Shown here one piece after another: positions 35,438 through 44,238 of a stretch of 64,000 nt of DNA; position 1 is the stretch's first letter; the number at the start of each line of letters is the position of its first letter. Source of the DNA: Halioglobus japonicus. Its GTDB lineage: Bacteria > Pseudomonadota > Gammaproteobacteria > Pseudomonadales > Halieaceae. The notes beneath the pieces were generated by a model. The model did not search any database. It was not told the origin of the DNA and was given only the letters and a program-made list of their open reading frames with translations. Position numbers and translations under genes: made by a program. The stretch is from NCBI RefSeq assembly GCF_001983995.1, contig NZ_CP019450.1, forward strand, positions 992,001 to 1,056,000, given 5' to 3'.

Positions 35438-36292
35438 TTATTTCTTCTTGAACAGCAGGGTCATGCGGTCTGATTCACCAATGGCTTCCATGGCCGCCCG
35501 CTGCTCGGGGTTGTCTTTGCTGCCACGCAGGCTGGGGGGTAGGCGCCAGACCACATCTTCGGCACCTGGCTTGTCCTTGGGATTGGCGTTGATTTCGCTG
35601 GAGGCCACCAGTTCAAAGCCCGCTTCCTCGAACATGCTGATCACGTCAGACTGCTTTAGGTAACCGCGGCTGCCATCGGCGCCTTCAGCTGGGGCACTCT
35701 CGGGCAGGCGGTGCTGGACTACTCCCACCATGCCGTCATCGGCCAGCATGGCGCGAACACTCGCCAGGGCCTGGGTGCGGGTACCCGCCTTGGCTTCAAA
35801 CCGGTTGAGGTTGTGCAGTGCGCGCACGAACAGGAATCGATCGACCGTGCCGATGGCATCCTCGGGCAGGGAGTTGAAGGTAATCCCCTTGGCGTTGATG
35901 CCGTTATCAGTGAACCCTGCAACCTTGTTGTCAAAATCATTGACGGCGGCGATGCGCTTTTTGACCCATTCCTCAGTCGCAAAGCTGAACATGGGCCACA
36001 TACGGGCGACATAGTCGACACCATAGATGGTGCCTTCTGCACCCAGATACCCCGCCAGGATCTTGGTATACCAACCGCTGCCAGGCAGCGCCTCGGCCAC
36101 GATCATGCCCGGTGCAATCTGGAAAAAGCTGATCGTCTCGGCAGGGTGGCGTGCACCATCGCGTGCGCGATCGGCTTCGCTGCGGGCTTCCACAACAGCA
36201 GTCAGGGCAGGATCGATGTCGCTGGCCAGGGTGGTCGTGGTGCCGGCAATCGACAAGGCTGCAACGGCGATGCAGGTTTTTACGAAACGCAT
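35438..36292 (-). CDS. exported class I SAM-methyltransferase-like protein (COG4798 type)
   Basis: 284-aa protein with a clear signal peptide (MRFVKTCIAVAALSIAGTTTTLA) followed by a methyltransferase-like Rossmann fold: APGMIVAEALPGSGWYTKIL (SAM-binding glycine loop), GVDYVARMWP, and VVQHRLPES with a C-terminal GFELVASSEI strand. Proteins of this kind are widespread in proteobacteria, but no activity is established. A cytosolic cofactor in an exported protein is puzzling. It is a single gene; about 230 nt of non-coding DNA separate it from the divergent GT9 gene. Confidence 0.78.
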   Translation of the reverse strand: MRFVKTCIAVAALSIAGTTTTLASDIDPALTAVVEARSEADRARDGARHPAETISFFQIAPGMIVAEALPGSGWYTKILAGYLGAEGTIYGVDYVARMWPMFSFATEEWVKKRIAAVNDFDNKVAGFTDNGINAKGITFNSLPEDAIGTVDRFLFVRALHNLNRFEAKAGTRTQALASVRAMLADDGMVGVVQHRLPESAPAEGADGSRGYLKQSDVISMFEEAGFELVASSEINANPKDKPGAEDVVWRLPPSLRGSKDNPEQRAAMEAIGESDRMTLLFKKK

Positions 36293-36526
36293 GTGGGTTC
36301 CTCTAAGTAGGGGCCCGCTCGCAGGGAGCCGGGCGCTGGGCGATGGATGACAAATGCAGGCAATCTGAGCGTAGGCGGGTGTCTCTCCTGACAGTGTGCG
36401 CCGGTAGCTCAGTCCCTAAGGCTATATATTGTTAGCGCTTTATCGAGCCAGTGTAGCGGGGATTTCAGCCGGAATATATACTGCGCATCCATTCTCGGCG
36501 CATGCCTTGCAACAGGAAAACCCCGC

Positions 36527-37585
36527 TTGAACGCTTTGTCAGTTTCTCGGCTCGATTCTCAACCCCGGCGAATTCTGCTGGTGCTGCCGACCTGGGCAAG
36601 CGACGTGGTAATGGCAACGCCTTTCATCCGCAGCCTCTTTGCCCACTTCTCCCAGGCTGAGATTCACCTGCTGATGCATCGGCGATTGCTGCCGGTACTA
36701 GAGGGTAGCCCGTGGATTAATCGTGTTCATTTCTGGGCACCGCGAACCAAAACTGCCGAGGCAAGAGCGGCCCAGCGCGAGCTGATTCATACCCTGCGTG
36801 GCTGTGACTTTGATCTAGCGGTTCCGCTCCCTAACTCTTTTCGCAGCGCCTGGCTTTGTTACCAGGCCGGTGCCCGCCGACGGGTCGGGTTCGCCCGGGA
36901 TGGTCGCGGCTTGCTGCTCACCGACAAGATCGCTGCCCCGAATCGTATCAGGGGCGGTTTCCAGCCCATGCCTTTGTGCGACTACTACGGCGTTCTGGCC
37001 GAGGCGCTTGGTATGCCCCATCCGGGAGATCGCGTAGAACTGTTTCTGGTTGACCACGCCGATGCGGCAGTCGATGCCCGGCTCGCCCAGGCCGGTGTCA
37101 AACCTCACCAGCCTCTGGTGGTCGTGTCGCCCGGTGGTGAGCACGGGTCGGCTGAGTACTTCGCGGTGGTGGCCGATCAACTGGCGGCGCGCTTTGATGT
37201 GGCAATCGTGATCGCGCCTGAGGCGGGTGATGAGTCTCTCGCCTCAGCGATGGCTGATGCCATGAACGCTCCTGCCTGCCTGTTAAGTGCCCCCTGTCTC
37301 AGTATTGGTGAGCTGAAGTCGCTGATGGCAGACGCCGATCTCCTGCTGGGTGTCGAGGGCGATCTGCGCCAGTACGCCACCGCTTTCGAGACGCCGCAGG
37401 TCACGGTGTTTGGCACTAATGACCCGCGCTGGAGCGCGATATCCCACCGCCTGGAAATTGGTCTGGGATTCGATGGGCGCACTGCTGGCGGCGCCTCCCG
37501 ATCGAGCGATCGCATTCAGGTACCAACGATTGCGGTGGAAGACGTGCTGGCCGCCTGCGAGGCCCAGTTGAATACTGTTCTCTAG
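36527..37585 (+). CDS. glycosyltransferase family 9 (LPS heptosyltransferase-like)
   Basis: 352-aa GT-B-fold glycosyltransferase. The N-terminal half carries RRILLVLPTWASDVVMATPFIRSL, the GT9 signature for the acceptor-binding domain; the C-terminal half carries VVVSPGGEHGSAEYFAVVADQL and the donor-binding DLLLGVEGDLRQYATAFETPQVTVFG, which matches the family D(S/G)GP..HLA..G.P region loosely. TTG start with AGGA about 9 nt upstream. It probably adds heptose or another sugar to lipopolysaccharide core. First gene of a same-strand glycan cluster. Confidence 0.85.
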   Translation: MNALSVSRLDSQPRRILLVLPTWASDVVMATPFIRSLFAHFSQAEIHLLMHRRLLPVLEGSPWINRVHFWAPRTKTAEARAAQRELIHTLRGCDFDLAVPLPNSFRSAWLCYQAGARRRVGFARDGRGLLLTDKIAAPNRIRGGFQPMPLCDYYGVLAEALGMPHPGDRVELFLVDHADAAVDARLAQAGVKPHQPLVVVSPGGEHGSAEYFAVVADQLAARFDVAIVIAPEAGDESLASAMADAMNAPACLLSAPCLSIGELKSLMADADLLLGVEGDLRQYATAFETPQVTVFGTNDPRWSAISHRLEIGLGFDGRTAGGASRSSDRIQVPTIAVEDVLAACEAQLNTVL

Positions 37586-37678
37586 ACGCAGGGTTTGCTG
37601 GCCGCTGGGGTCATGCTCTAGCGTTGTCGGTAGGGCTATAGTGGATGTCTGTTTAAGCCCTAATAAGAGATATTCACG

Positions 37679-38674
37679 ATGGCAAAAGTTCTGATCACCG
37701 GCGCGACCGGGTTTATTGGCAATCACGTGACCCGGCTGTGTCTGGAGCGTGGCCACGAGGTCCGTGCCATGGTTATGCCAGGCGAGGATCGCTCGCCCCT
37801 CAATGGCTTTGATGTCGAGTTTGTCGAAGGTAACTTGCTTGATCCCGATTCCCTCCAGCGTGCCGTGCAGGGGGTGGAAAAGGTCTTCCACCTGGCGGCG
37901 TTGTTCGCCATCTGGACCAAAGATCCGGATCTCCATTACAAGATCAACGTCAACGGGACCGAATCATTGATGCGCGCGGCACTGGCCGCGGGCGTCGAAA
38001 AGGTGGTGTATACCAGCAGCGTTGCCGCCATCGGTATTCCCGGACACGGGGCAATTGCCGACGAGAACACGCCCTTCAATTCATGGCCCTGGGCCAGCGA
38101 CTACATCCTGTCAAAATACCTGAGCCACCAGTTGGTCAAGGGTATGGTCAGCGAAGGCCTGCCAGTGACCATGGTGATGCCCGGCCTGCCATTTGGTCCG
38201 GGTGATCGCATGCCAACGCCTACCGGCACCATGATTATCCGCACCCTGCAGGGCAAGATGAAAAATTACTGGGATGGCGGTGTGTGTCCGGTCGATGTGC
38301 GTGATGTGGCTGCGGGTCACGTTCTGGCGATGGAGAAAGGGCGCATTGGTGAGTCGTATATTCTCGCCAACCGTGAAGGGAATATGTGTAACCAGGATTT
38401 TTTGCAACTGATCGGGCGCATTGCAGGCGTCGACAATGTGGCAACCACCGAAGTCTCAGGCAAGGTGATGCTGCGCGTTGCCCGGCTGGCCGAGATCTGG
38501 TCATCTATTACGGGTAAGGCCCCGATGACCACGGTGAAAAACACCCGCTATGTCCTGCAGCACGGTTATGTGAACCCCACCAAAGCCATCGAGGAGTTGG
38601 GCCTGCCGCAGACTCCGATTGAAACAGCGGTGCGCGATTCCGTCGAGTGGTTTCGCGCCAATGGCTATGTTTAG
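37679..38674 (+). CDS. NAD(P)-dependent epimerase/dehydratase (HpnA/dihydroflavonol reductase-like SDR)
   Basis: 331-aa extended short-chain dehydrogenase. Rossmann motif VLITGATGFIGNHV at residues 4-17, then TSSVAAIG, and the active-site YxxxK as YILSKYLSHQ (about 141-145), with VMPGLPFGPGD and VCPVDVRDVAAGHV typical of the HpnA-like group. Hopanoid-associated members act on sugar nucleotides or lipid head groups, but no hopanoid genes are nearby. It lies within a glycosyltransferase cluster, so a sugar- or polyprenyl-modifying role is likely. Confidence 0.82.
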   Translation: MAKVLITGATGFIGNHVTRLCLERGHEVRAMVMPGEDRSPLNGFDVEFVEGNLLDPDSLQRAVQGVEKVFHLAALFAIWTKDPDLHYKINVNGTESLMRAALAAGVEKVVYTSSVAAIGIPGHGAIADENTPFNSWPWASDYILSKYLSHQLVKGMVSEGLPVTMVMPGLPFGPGDRMPTPTGTMIIRTLQGKMKNYWDGGVCPVDVRDVAAGHVLAMEKGRIGESYILANREGNMCNQDFLQLIGRIAGVDNVATTEVSGKVMLRVARLAEIWSSITGKAPMTTVKNTRYVLQHGYVNPTKAIEELGLPQTPIETAVRDSVEWFRANGYV

Positions 38675-38752
38675 GCGCTGAGCGCTTTCTTTCTGCGGCC
38701 TGCCACCGGATACTGGCCGGTATATCACTGACCACCCGGGTGGGCCGTATTC

Positions 38753-40435
38753 ATGCGTCTGTTTGTGCCTCTGGCACTGCTTTTTATTGTGGCACTGTTG
38801 CCTCGGCTCTACAGCGCACAAACCCTGGGCTGGGATTGGGACGGCTCGGGCAGTTTTACATTGATCAACTTCGATGAAGGCGGCTCCTGCCGCGCGGCAC
38901 TGGAGGGCTTTAGTTACTCGCCTTTCATCGGTTACCAGACGATTGCGCTGGCAAGCGCCAGCGGTGCGGTACCGCCTGACGGAGCCGTGGACAGTGCCGC
39001 CGTGGCAAAGCGCTATTGCCACTCCCCCCTTCACATTCTGGTGGCGCGCAGTTACTCGGCGTTGCTTGGCGCCGCCTCGGTTGTGGTGCTGGCGTTGCTG
39101 GCTATGCAATTGGTGCCGGGTAATCCAGCGGTCGCCCTGTCGGCCGCTGCCCTGTTGGCCCTCTCTGGCTTTCATATCAGTCAGGCTCAAAGTGGTACGG
39201 TAGATGCTGCGTCCACGTTCTTTATTTATAGCTTTCTGGCCGTTCTGGCCTGGGCGCTTCGGCGCCGTTCGGCGCTTGCCTACGGGCTGGCGGTGCTGGC
39301 CTGTGTTGCTGCGGTATGGGCTAAATACTGGGTCTTTGCCCTGTTGGCCTGGCTGGCCCTGATCCCCTACGACGGATGGCGGTATATACGCCTTGGTTTT
39401 AGTGGTGCACGTATTGTTCTGGTGGTTCTGGCTGCTTCTGTGCTGGTTGCGGCGATGGCCAATCCTGCCTGGCCCGCCTGGGGCTTGTTACCGTTGCTGG
39501 TGATCTATCTCGCTCTAGTGCCCTGGCGCAATGTGCCTTTGCCCATGGCGGCTTGCTGGCTTGCGTTGCCGTTCCTTTGTTGGGCGGTGCTGCAGATAGA
39601 CCTTGTGGCCACCTATACCCAAGGGGGCGTCGCCGGCAAATTCGGCTCTGGTTATGCCGCGATTGGTGAGCACAAGTGGCTGCGCAATCTGTTCAATATT
39701 CCCATGTGGTTGCTGGTGGCGATTGGCTTGCCAGCGCTGGTGTTTGTGCCTCGCGGTATCGCCGAGTTTTCCAGATTGGCTGAAGATCGCCGACTGTGGG
39801 TGTGCGCGTTGCCAATGCTTGGCTTCGGCTTGTTTATGGCGTTCCTTGCCCCGGTGACTTACTACCGGCATTACCTGCCTCTTCTGCCTGCTGTGGCCCT
39901 GCTCGCGGCACTGGGTTTGCACGCTACGCCGTGGGGGCAGCGGCGCTGGTTTCTGATGTTGTTCTTCGCCTGGCCCGCCGCGCTGGCGTGGGATATGGTC
40001 AGTGATTATCACAATGACCCGCGCAAGGCTTTGCGTCCCTGGAATGCGGCGCATCAGGACGCTCAGGTGTTCAGCAGCTATTACGTCAATCCGCCGCCTG
40101 GGCGCTATGCGTTGTTCCGCCCCGAATACGCCGCGGGTGAGGGCACTGTGCTGCGCCGGGCAGACTACTTAATTCTCAGCGAGAACTGGTATGACACCGC
40201 GTTTGCCAACGAGTTAAACGGCCCGCGGGTAAATGTGCCTGAGCGCCTGGTGAAAACTACGCCTGAATATGCGGCGTTTTATCGCAGTGCCCTCGCTGGT
40301 GAGCATCCGCTGCTGGTGCCGGACGTTGCCTATGACCTGCAACACTTTATGCCGGAATTGCTTTTCCATCGCGCCCTGTACGGCAATGTGCAGTTGTTTG
40401 TCGGTGATCTTAAAGTATTCCGAATTCGCAAGTGA
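38753..40435 (+). CDS. polytopic GT-C-type membrane glycosyltransferase (ArnT/PMT-like)
   Basis: 560-aa integral membrane protein with about 10-12 hydrophobic helices. The first periplasmic loop has acidic and aromatic residues (WDWDGSGSFTLINFDEGG), including an Asp-Glu pair where GT-C enzymes place the catalytic acidic residue. Further conserved-looking segments are SGFHISQAQSGTVDAASTF and PVTYYRHYLPLLPA (RHYLP is typical of ArnT/GT39-like proteins). It would transfer a sugar from a polyprenyl-phosphate donor in the periplasm. It is followed by a GT2 gene that could make that donor. Confidence 0.78.
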   Translation: MRLFVPLALLFIVALLPRLYSAQTLGWDWDGSGSFTLINFDEGGSCRAALEGFSYSPFIGYQTIALASASGAVPPDGAVDSAAVAKRYCHSPLHILVARSYSALLGAASVVVLALLAMQLVPGNPAVALSAAALLALSGFHISQAQSGTVDAASTFFIYSFLAVLAWALRRRSALAYGLAVLACVAAVWAKYWVFALLAWLALIPYDGWRYIRLGFSGARIVLVVLAASVLVAAMANPAWPAWGLLPLLVIYLALVPWRNVPLPMAACWLALPFLCWAVLQIDLVATYTQGGVAGKFGSGYAAIGEHKWLRNLFNIPMWLLVAIGLPALVFVPRGIAEFSRLAEDRRLWVCALPMLGFGLFMAFLAPVTYYRHYLPLLPAVALLAALGLHATPWGQRRWFLMLFFAWPAALAWDMVSDYHNDPRKALRPWNAAHQDAQVFSSYYVNPPPGRYALFRPEYAAGEGTVLRRADYLILSENWYDTAFANELNGPRVNVPERLVKTTPEYAAFYRSALAGEHPLLVPDVAYDLQHFMPELLFHRALYGNVQLFVGDLKVFRIRK

Positions 40436-40476
40436 GCATGCTACTGTGACCGCCATATAAAGAGCGGAGCATTGTC

Positions 40477-41409
40477 TTGCAAACCCTGACGGCGGTAGTG
40501 CCGGTCTATAACGAGGCGGAAGTTCTCGACGCTTTCCACGCACGTCTGACGGCAGCGTTAGCCGGACTGGATCTGGACTGTCGGGTGCTCTATGTCGACG
40601 ACGGTAGTGACGAGCCCTGCGCGGTTCGGCTGCGTGAGCTGGCGCACGAGCATGACAACGTCGGGCTGCTGGTGTTGAGCCGCAATTTTGGCAAGGAAGT
40701 GGCGATTAGCGCCGGGCTTGATCACGCCGAAGGCGACGCGGTAATACTGATTGATGCCGACCTGCAGGATCCCCCCGAGTTGATCGCCACGTTTGTGGAG
40801 CAATGGCGTGCCGGATACGACGTGGTGTATGGGCAGCGTACCGAGCGGCGTGGCGATTCCAGACTCAAGCGTGCCACGGCTGCCGTTTACTATCGCGTTC
40901 TCAATGCGCTGAGCGAGGTTGAGATTCCGCAGGACGTCGGTGATTTCCGGTTGCTGAGCCGCCGTGCCGTGGACGCCCTCAATGCACTACCCGAAAGACA
41001 CCGTTACATGAAAGGGCTGTACGCCTGGATCGGCTTTTCCCAGGCGGCTGTGCCCTATGTGCGCGAGGCGCGCGCCTCTGGCAGCAGCAAGTGGAGCTAT
41101 TGGCGGCTGTGGAACTTCGCGATGGAGGGGATAACCTCCTTCTCCACATTACCCCTCAAGGTCGCCACCTATCTGGGCATGTTGGTTTCCAGCCTGTCGT
41201 TTATGTATGGCCTGTATATGCTGGTTAAGACGCTGATCTGGGGAAACCCGGTGCCCGGTTACCCGTCGCTCATCGTGATTGTGTTGTTTCTCGGTGGGGT
41301 GCAGCTTATGTGCCTCGGGGTGATCGGCGAATATCTGGCGCGCACCTATACCGAGAGCAAGGGGCGCGTGCTTTATCTCACCCGGGAGTATCACCCGCCT
41401 CGTGACTGA
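40477..41409 (+). CDS. GT2 family polyprenyl-phosphate glycosyltransferase (DPM1/GtrB/ArnC-like)
   Basis: 310-aa enzyme. GT-A domain (about 1-220) starts LTAVVPVYNEAEVL, with LDLDCRVLYVDDGSDE, the divalent-metal site DADLQDPPE and GDFRLLSRRAVDAL; two C-terminal membrane helices (about 230-290) anchor it. This family transfers a sugar from a nucleotide donor to a polyprenyl phosphate. TTG start with GGAG 7 nt upstream. Its end overlaps the next gene by 8 nt. Together with the upstream GT-C protein it forms a donor/transferase pair. Confidence 0.9.
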   Translation: MQTLTAVVPVYNEAEVLDAFHARLTAALAGLDLDCRVLYVDDGSDEPCAVRLRELAHEHDNVGLLVLSRNFGKEVAISAGLDHAEGDAVILIDADLQDPPELIATFVEQWRAGYDVVYGQRTERRGDSRLKRATAAVYYRVLNALSEVEIPQDVGDFRLLSRRAVDALNALPERHRYMKGLYAWIGFSQAAVPYVREARASGSSKWSYWRLWNFAMEGITSFSTLPLKVATYLGMLVSSLSFMYGLYMLVKTLIWGNPVPGYPSLIVIVLFLGGVQLMCLGVIGEYLARTYTESKGRVLYLTREYHPPRD

Positions 41410-43105
41410 CCCGCGCGATCGAACCGAACTCGCAGTAGCGCGCATTCTCCTGTATTGCGCCGGTGCAGTGCTGTTTCTATCCTTTGGCTATACCGAGATG
41501 GCCGGCTCCGACCTGTGGTGGCATATTGCCGCAGGCCGGGAGCTACTCCAGACAGGGAGCCTGTGGATGGTGGATGACTGGTCGTTCACCGCCCGTGGCG
41601 ATGACTGGCTAAACCACGAGTGGCTGGCTGACATTCTGTTCTATAGCTGGGTGCAGCTGTTCGGTCTGCCGTCGCTGGTGTTCTGGAAGTGGTTGGTAGT
41701 GATCGCCACCTTCCTGATGCTGCAGCGGGTGTTATGGCGTCAGGGCGGCAATGGTCTGGCGGCCTTCCTGGGCGCGGCCATGGCGGCCGCATTAGCGGAG
41801 CCCTTCGTGGATATAAGGCCGCACCTATATACCTTGCTCGGCTTTGCCGTGTTGCTGTGGCTTGCCCTTGAGCGATCTCCCTCCCGCCTGTGGCTGGCAC
41901 TGCTGTTTCTGGTCTGGGTAAATCTGCACGGCGGCTTCTTCTTCGGCCTGATGGCCCTGGCGATCCTCATCTTTCCCTGGCGTGATTTCAGCTGGCAGCG
42001 CTTTGCAGTGGCGGTGGTGACGGGCTTGGTGTGTGTGGCCGCGGCGGCGCTGAATCCTTCAGGGATAAAGACATTTCTGTATCCGCTGGTGTACGCCTTT
42101 GATCAGACTTCACCGTTTCGAGAGTTAGCCGAATGGCATTCCCCGTTCCGTCCAGGTGGGATTCAGGCGCCGCTGTTTTTCTACGCCATGTGGCTGCCGG
42201 CCTTTGCTGTTTTCTATGCCGTGCCTGTCGTACGCGAGCGCACCGGCGTGCCCTGGGCAGCGCTGGCGCTGTGTGCATTGAGCCTTGCCATGGCGTTGAC
42301 TAGCCGTCGGTTTATCCCCCTGTTCGGTATGTCGCTAGCCTTGTTACTGACTCCGCTGCTTGCGCTCGCATTGTCGTCGATTCGTCATCGCGTTCTGCAG
42401 GTGGGCTTCGCGGCGGCATTTCTGTTGATAGCGCTGATGCGAATGCTGCCCTTCAATTTGCAGGCGGCGCCTAACTTCCACTACCTCACGGCTGAATACT
42501 CCTACCCCACAGATACGGTCGACTTCATGTTGGCCAATAATTTAAGCGGCAACGTATTTGCATTGTACAACTGGGGTGGTTATCTGCATTTACGCAGTGA
42601 TGGCCAGTTGAGCGTGTTTATCGACGGTCGCGCGGATACGCTGTACACCGCCGGTGACTACTACGCCTATCTCGCCGTGCAGCGCGCGGAGCCCGCCTGG
42701 ATTACGCTGGTAGAGGAATCTGGTGCGGATTATTTCCTGTGGCCGATAGGCCGCAGCGGCGGTGCCGAGAAGTATCGCCAGCTCGTGGCAACCGGGCGCT
42801 GGCGCGCGATCTACCAGGATTCGGTTTCCTGGCTGGCGGTGCGTGAAGGTGTGGATTTACCGGTGGAAGTTGTCGCCCCGCCGGCGTCGCCACTGCACTT
42901 GCTCACGCAAGGTGTTCTCGCCGCAGGGGAGGGGCGCCCGGACGAGGCGCTGGCGATGGCCAACCAGGTTCGGGAAACACTCCCCTGGCAGCGCGGCGCC
43001 TGTCAGCTACAGCTGGATATGCTGCGCCGACAGGGCCGTCTGGATGCGGCTCAGGCGGTGTACTGGGATTGCCTGAGCTATTTCCCTACGCGCTACCTAC
43101 GCTAG
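41402..43105 (+). CDS. polytopic membrane protein of the glycan cluster
   Basis: 567-aa protein with about 11-13 hydrophobic helices (residues about 12-370) and a soluble C-terminal domain (about 375-567) that ends in two TPR-like helical hairpins (QGVLAAGEGRPDEALAMANQ, then MLRRQGRLDAAQAVYWDC). N-terminal loop DLWWHIAAGRELLQTG and later RPHLYTLLGF, both common in uncharacterised GT-C-like membrane proteins. GTG start overlapping the GT2 stop. Its 3' end overlaps the stop codon of an opposite-strand acyl-CoA dehydrogenase gene by 4 nt. Role unknown; presumably glycan or lipid transfer. Confidence 0.72.
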   Translation: MTDPRDRTELAVARILLYCAGAVLFLSFGYTEMAGSDLWWHIAAGRELLQTGSLWMVDDWSFTARGDDWLNHEWLADILFYSWVQLFGLPSLVFWKWLVVIATFLMLQRVLWRQGGNGLAAFLGAAMAAALAEPFVDIRPHLYTLLGFAVLLWLALERSPSRLWLALLFLVWVNLHGGFFFGLMALAILIFPWRDFSWQRFAVAVVTGLVCVAAAALNPSGIKTFLYPLVYAFDQTSPFRELAEWHSPFRPGGIQAPLFFYAMWLPAFAVFYAVPVVRERTGVPWAALALCALSLAMALTSRRFIPLFGMSLALLLTPLLALALSSIRHRVLQVGFAAAFLLIALMRMLPFNLQAAPNFHYLTAEYSYPTDTVDFMLANNLSGNVFALYNWGGYLHLRSDGQLSVFIDGRADTLYTAGDYYAYLAVQRAEPAWITLVEESGADYFLWPIGRSGGAEKYRQLVATGRWRAIYQDSVSWLAVREGVDLPVEVVAPPASPLHLLTQGVLAAGEGRPDEALAMANQVRETLPWQRGACQLQLDMLRRQGRLDAAQAVYWDCLSYFPTRYLR

Positions 43106-44229
43106 CTTGCGGCCAGAAACTCGCGGGCAATCTCTTCGCCCAACTGGCCGGTCAACTGAGCGCTGTTGCCCATGCTCAACTCGATCTGGCGCGCCTGCAG
43201 GCAGTAGCGGAACAGCGGGTAATCGCGGTCGACACCCGTGCCACCATGGCAGTGCTGTGAAGCCTGGCTAACCCGGTGAGCGACATCGCCGCACCAGATC
43301 TTGGCGATGGTCACAGCTTCTTCTGCGGGCCTTCCCTGATCGATCAGCGATGCTGCCTGCTGGGTGACCAGGCGCAAGCACTCGATGTCGATGTAGCAAT
43401 CGGCGACCCGATGGCTCACCGACTGGAAGGTTGCAATGGCGCGACCGAATTGCTCACGTTCGCTGGTGTAGGAACCGGTGATGCGCATCATCTTGTCGCA
43501 CAACCCAAGCATGGATGCACACAGTGCAGTGCGGGTTGCCTGGGTCGCCCAGTTCATCGCGTCGACAGCTGTAGCGCCCGTGGCGACGATGTCTTCGGCG
43601 GGCACCTGGACGTTGTCCAATGCTATTTCGTGCCGTAATTCATTGGCTGTCACTAGCTGTGGTGAAAGTGTCACTCCGGCGGCCTTGGGGTCTATCAGGG
43701 CCACGATGAGTTGTCCGTCACAGTTGGCGGACAGCAGGATGCGCTGGGCCTGATCGGCCAGGCTTACACAAATCTTGGTGCCGCTGACGGCATAGCCGCC
43801 CTCGGTCGCCTTGGCACTGGTGGCGGGAGTGGCGGGATCCTCGTTGCCGTATTCTTCCAGCGCCGCTGTCACGATACTGCCTCCGGCAATCGCCGACAGC
43901 CACTGCTCCTTGAGTGCATCGCTGCCAAAGCGTCGGAGTGTACCTGCGGCGCTGACCAGAACCGGCACCACAGGCGCCGGTGCGGCTGTTCTGCCGACTT
44001 CTTCGCACAGCGCGGTAAGCGCAAAGAAACCCAGGTCAGTACCACCTTGCGGTTCGGGGATGTCCAGCCCCAACAAGCCCGCCTCGGCGAGTGCTTCCCA
44101 GAGCTTGCTGTCAAACCGCACATGTTCGCCGTCGAATGCCTTCAGTTGTTCTACGTCACTGAAGTCGTTGAGAATCTGTTGTGCCAGTTGTTGGACGCTG
44201 GCGAGTTCTTCTGCAATGGTGAAATCCAT
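43102..44229 (-). CDS. acyl-CoA dehydrogenase, probable non-catalytic/partner subunit
   Basis: 375-aa member of the acyl-CoA dehydrogenase family. The N-terminal helical domain, middle beta domain (AEGGYAVSGTKICVSLADQAQ-like) and C-terminal helices are all present, but the usual C-terminal catalytic block is replaced by HCHGGTGVDRDYPLFRYCLQARQIE, as in the FadE28/ChsE-type partner subunits of heterotetrameric dehydrogenases. It is 10 nt downstream of another acyl-CoA dehydrogenase gene. In actinobacteria such pairs work as alpha2beta2 complexes on steroid side chains. Start ATG 44229. Confidence 0.82.
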   Translation of the reverse strand: MDFTIAEELASVQQLAQQILNDFSDVEQLKAFDGEHVRFDSKLWEALAEAGLLGLDIPEPQGGTDLGFFALTALCEEVGRTAAPAPVVPVLVSAAGTLRRFGSDALKEQWLSAIAGGSIVTAALEEYGNEDPATPATSAKATEGGYAVSGTKICVSLADQAQRILLSANCDGQLIVALIDPKAAGVTLSPQLVTANELRHEIALDNVQVPAEDIVATGATAVDAMNWATQATRTALCASMLGLCDKMMRITGSYTSEREQFGRAIATFQSVSHRVADCYIDIECLRLVTQQAASLIDQGRPAEEAVTIAKIWCGDVAHRVSQASQHCHGGTGVDRDYPLFRYCLQARQIELSMGNSAQLTGQLGEEIAREFLAAS

Positions 44230-44238
44230 AGTGTTCTC

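Noticed and set aside
36401..36425. Sequence CCGGTAGCTCAGTCCC resembling the start of a tRNA D arm
   Set aside because: No acceptor, anticodon or T stem can be formed around it.
38753..43105. Complete arn-type lipid A aminoarabinose operon
   Set aside because: ArnA, ArnB, ArnD and the small ArnE/ArnF transporters are absent; only general GT-C and GT2 resemblance exists.
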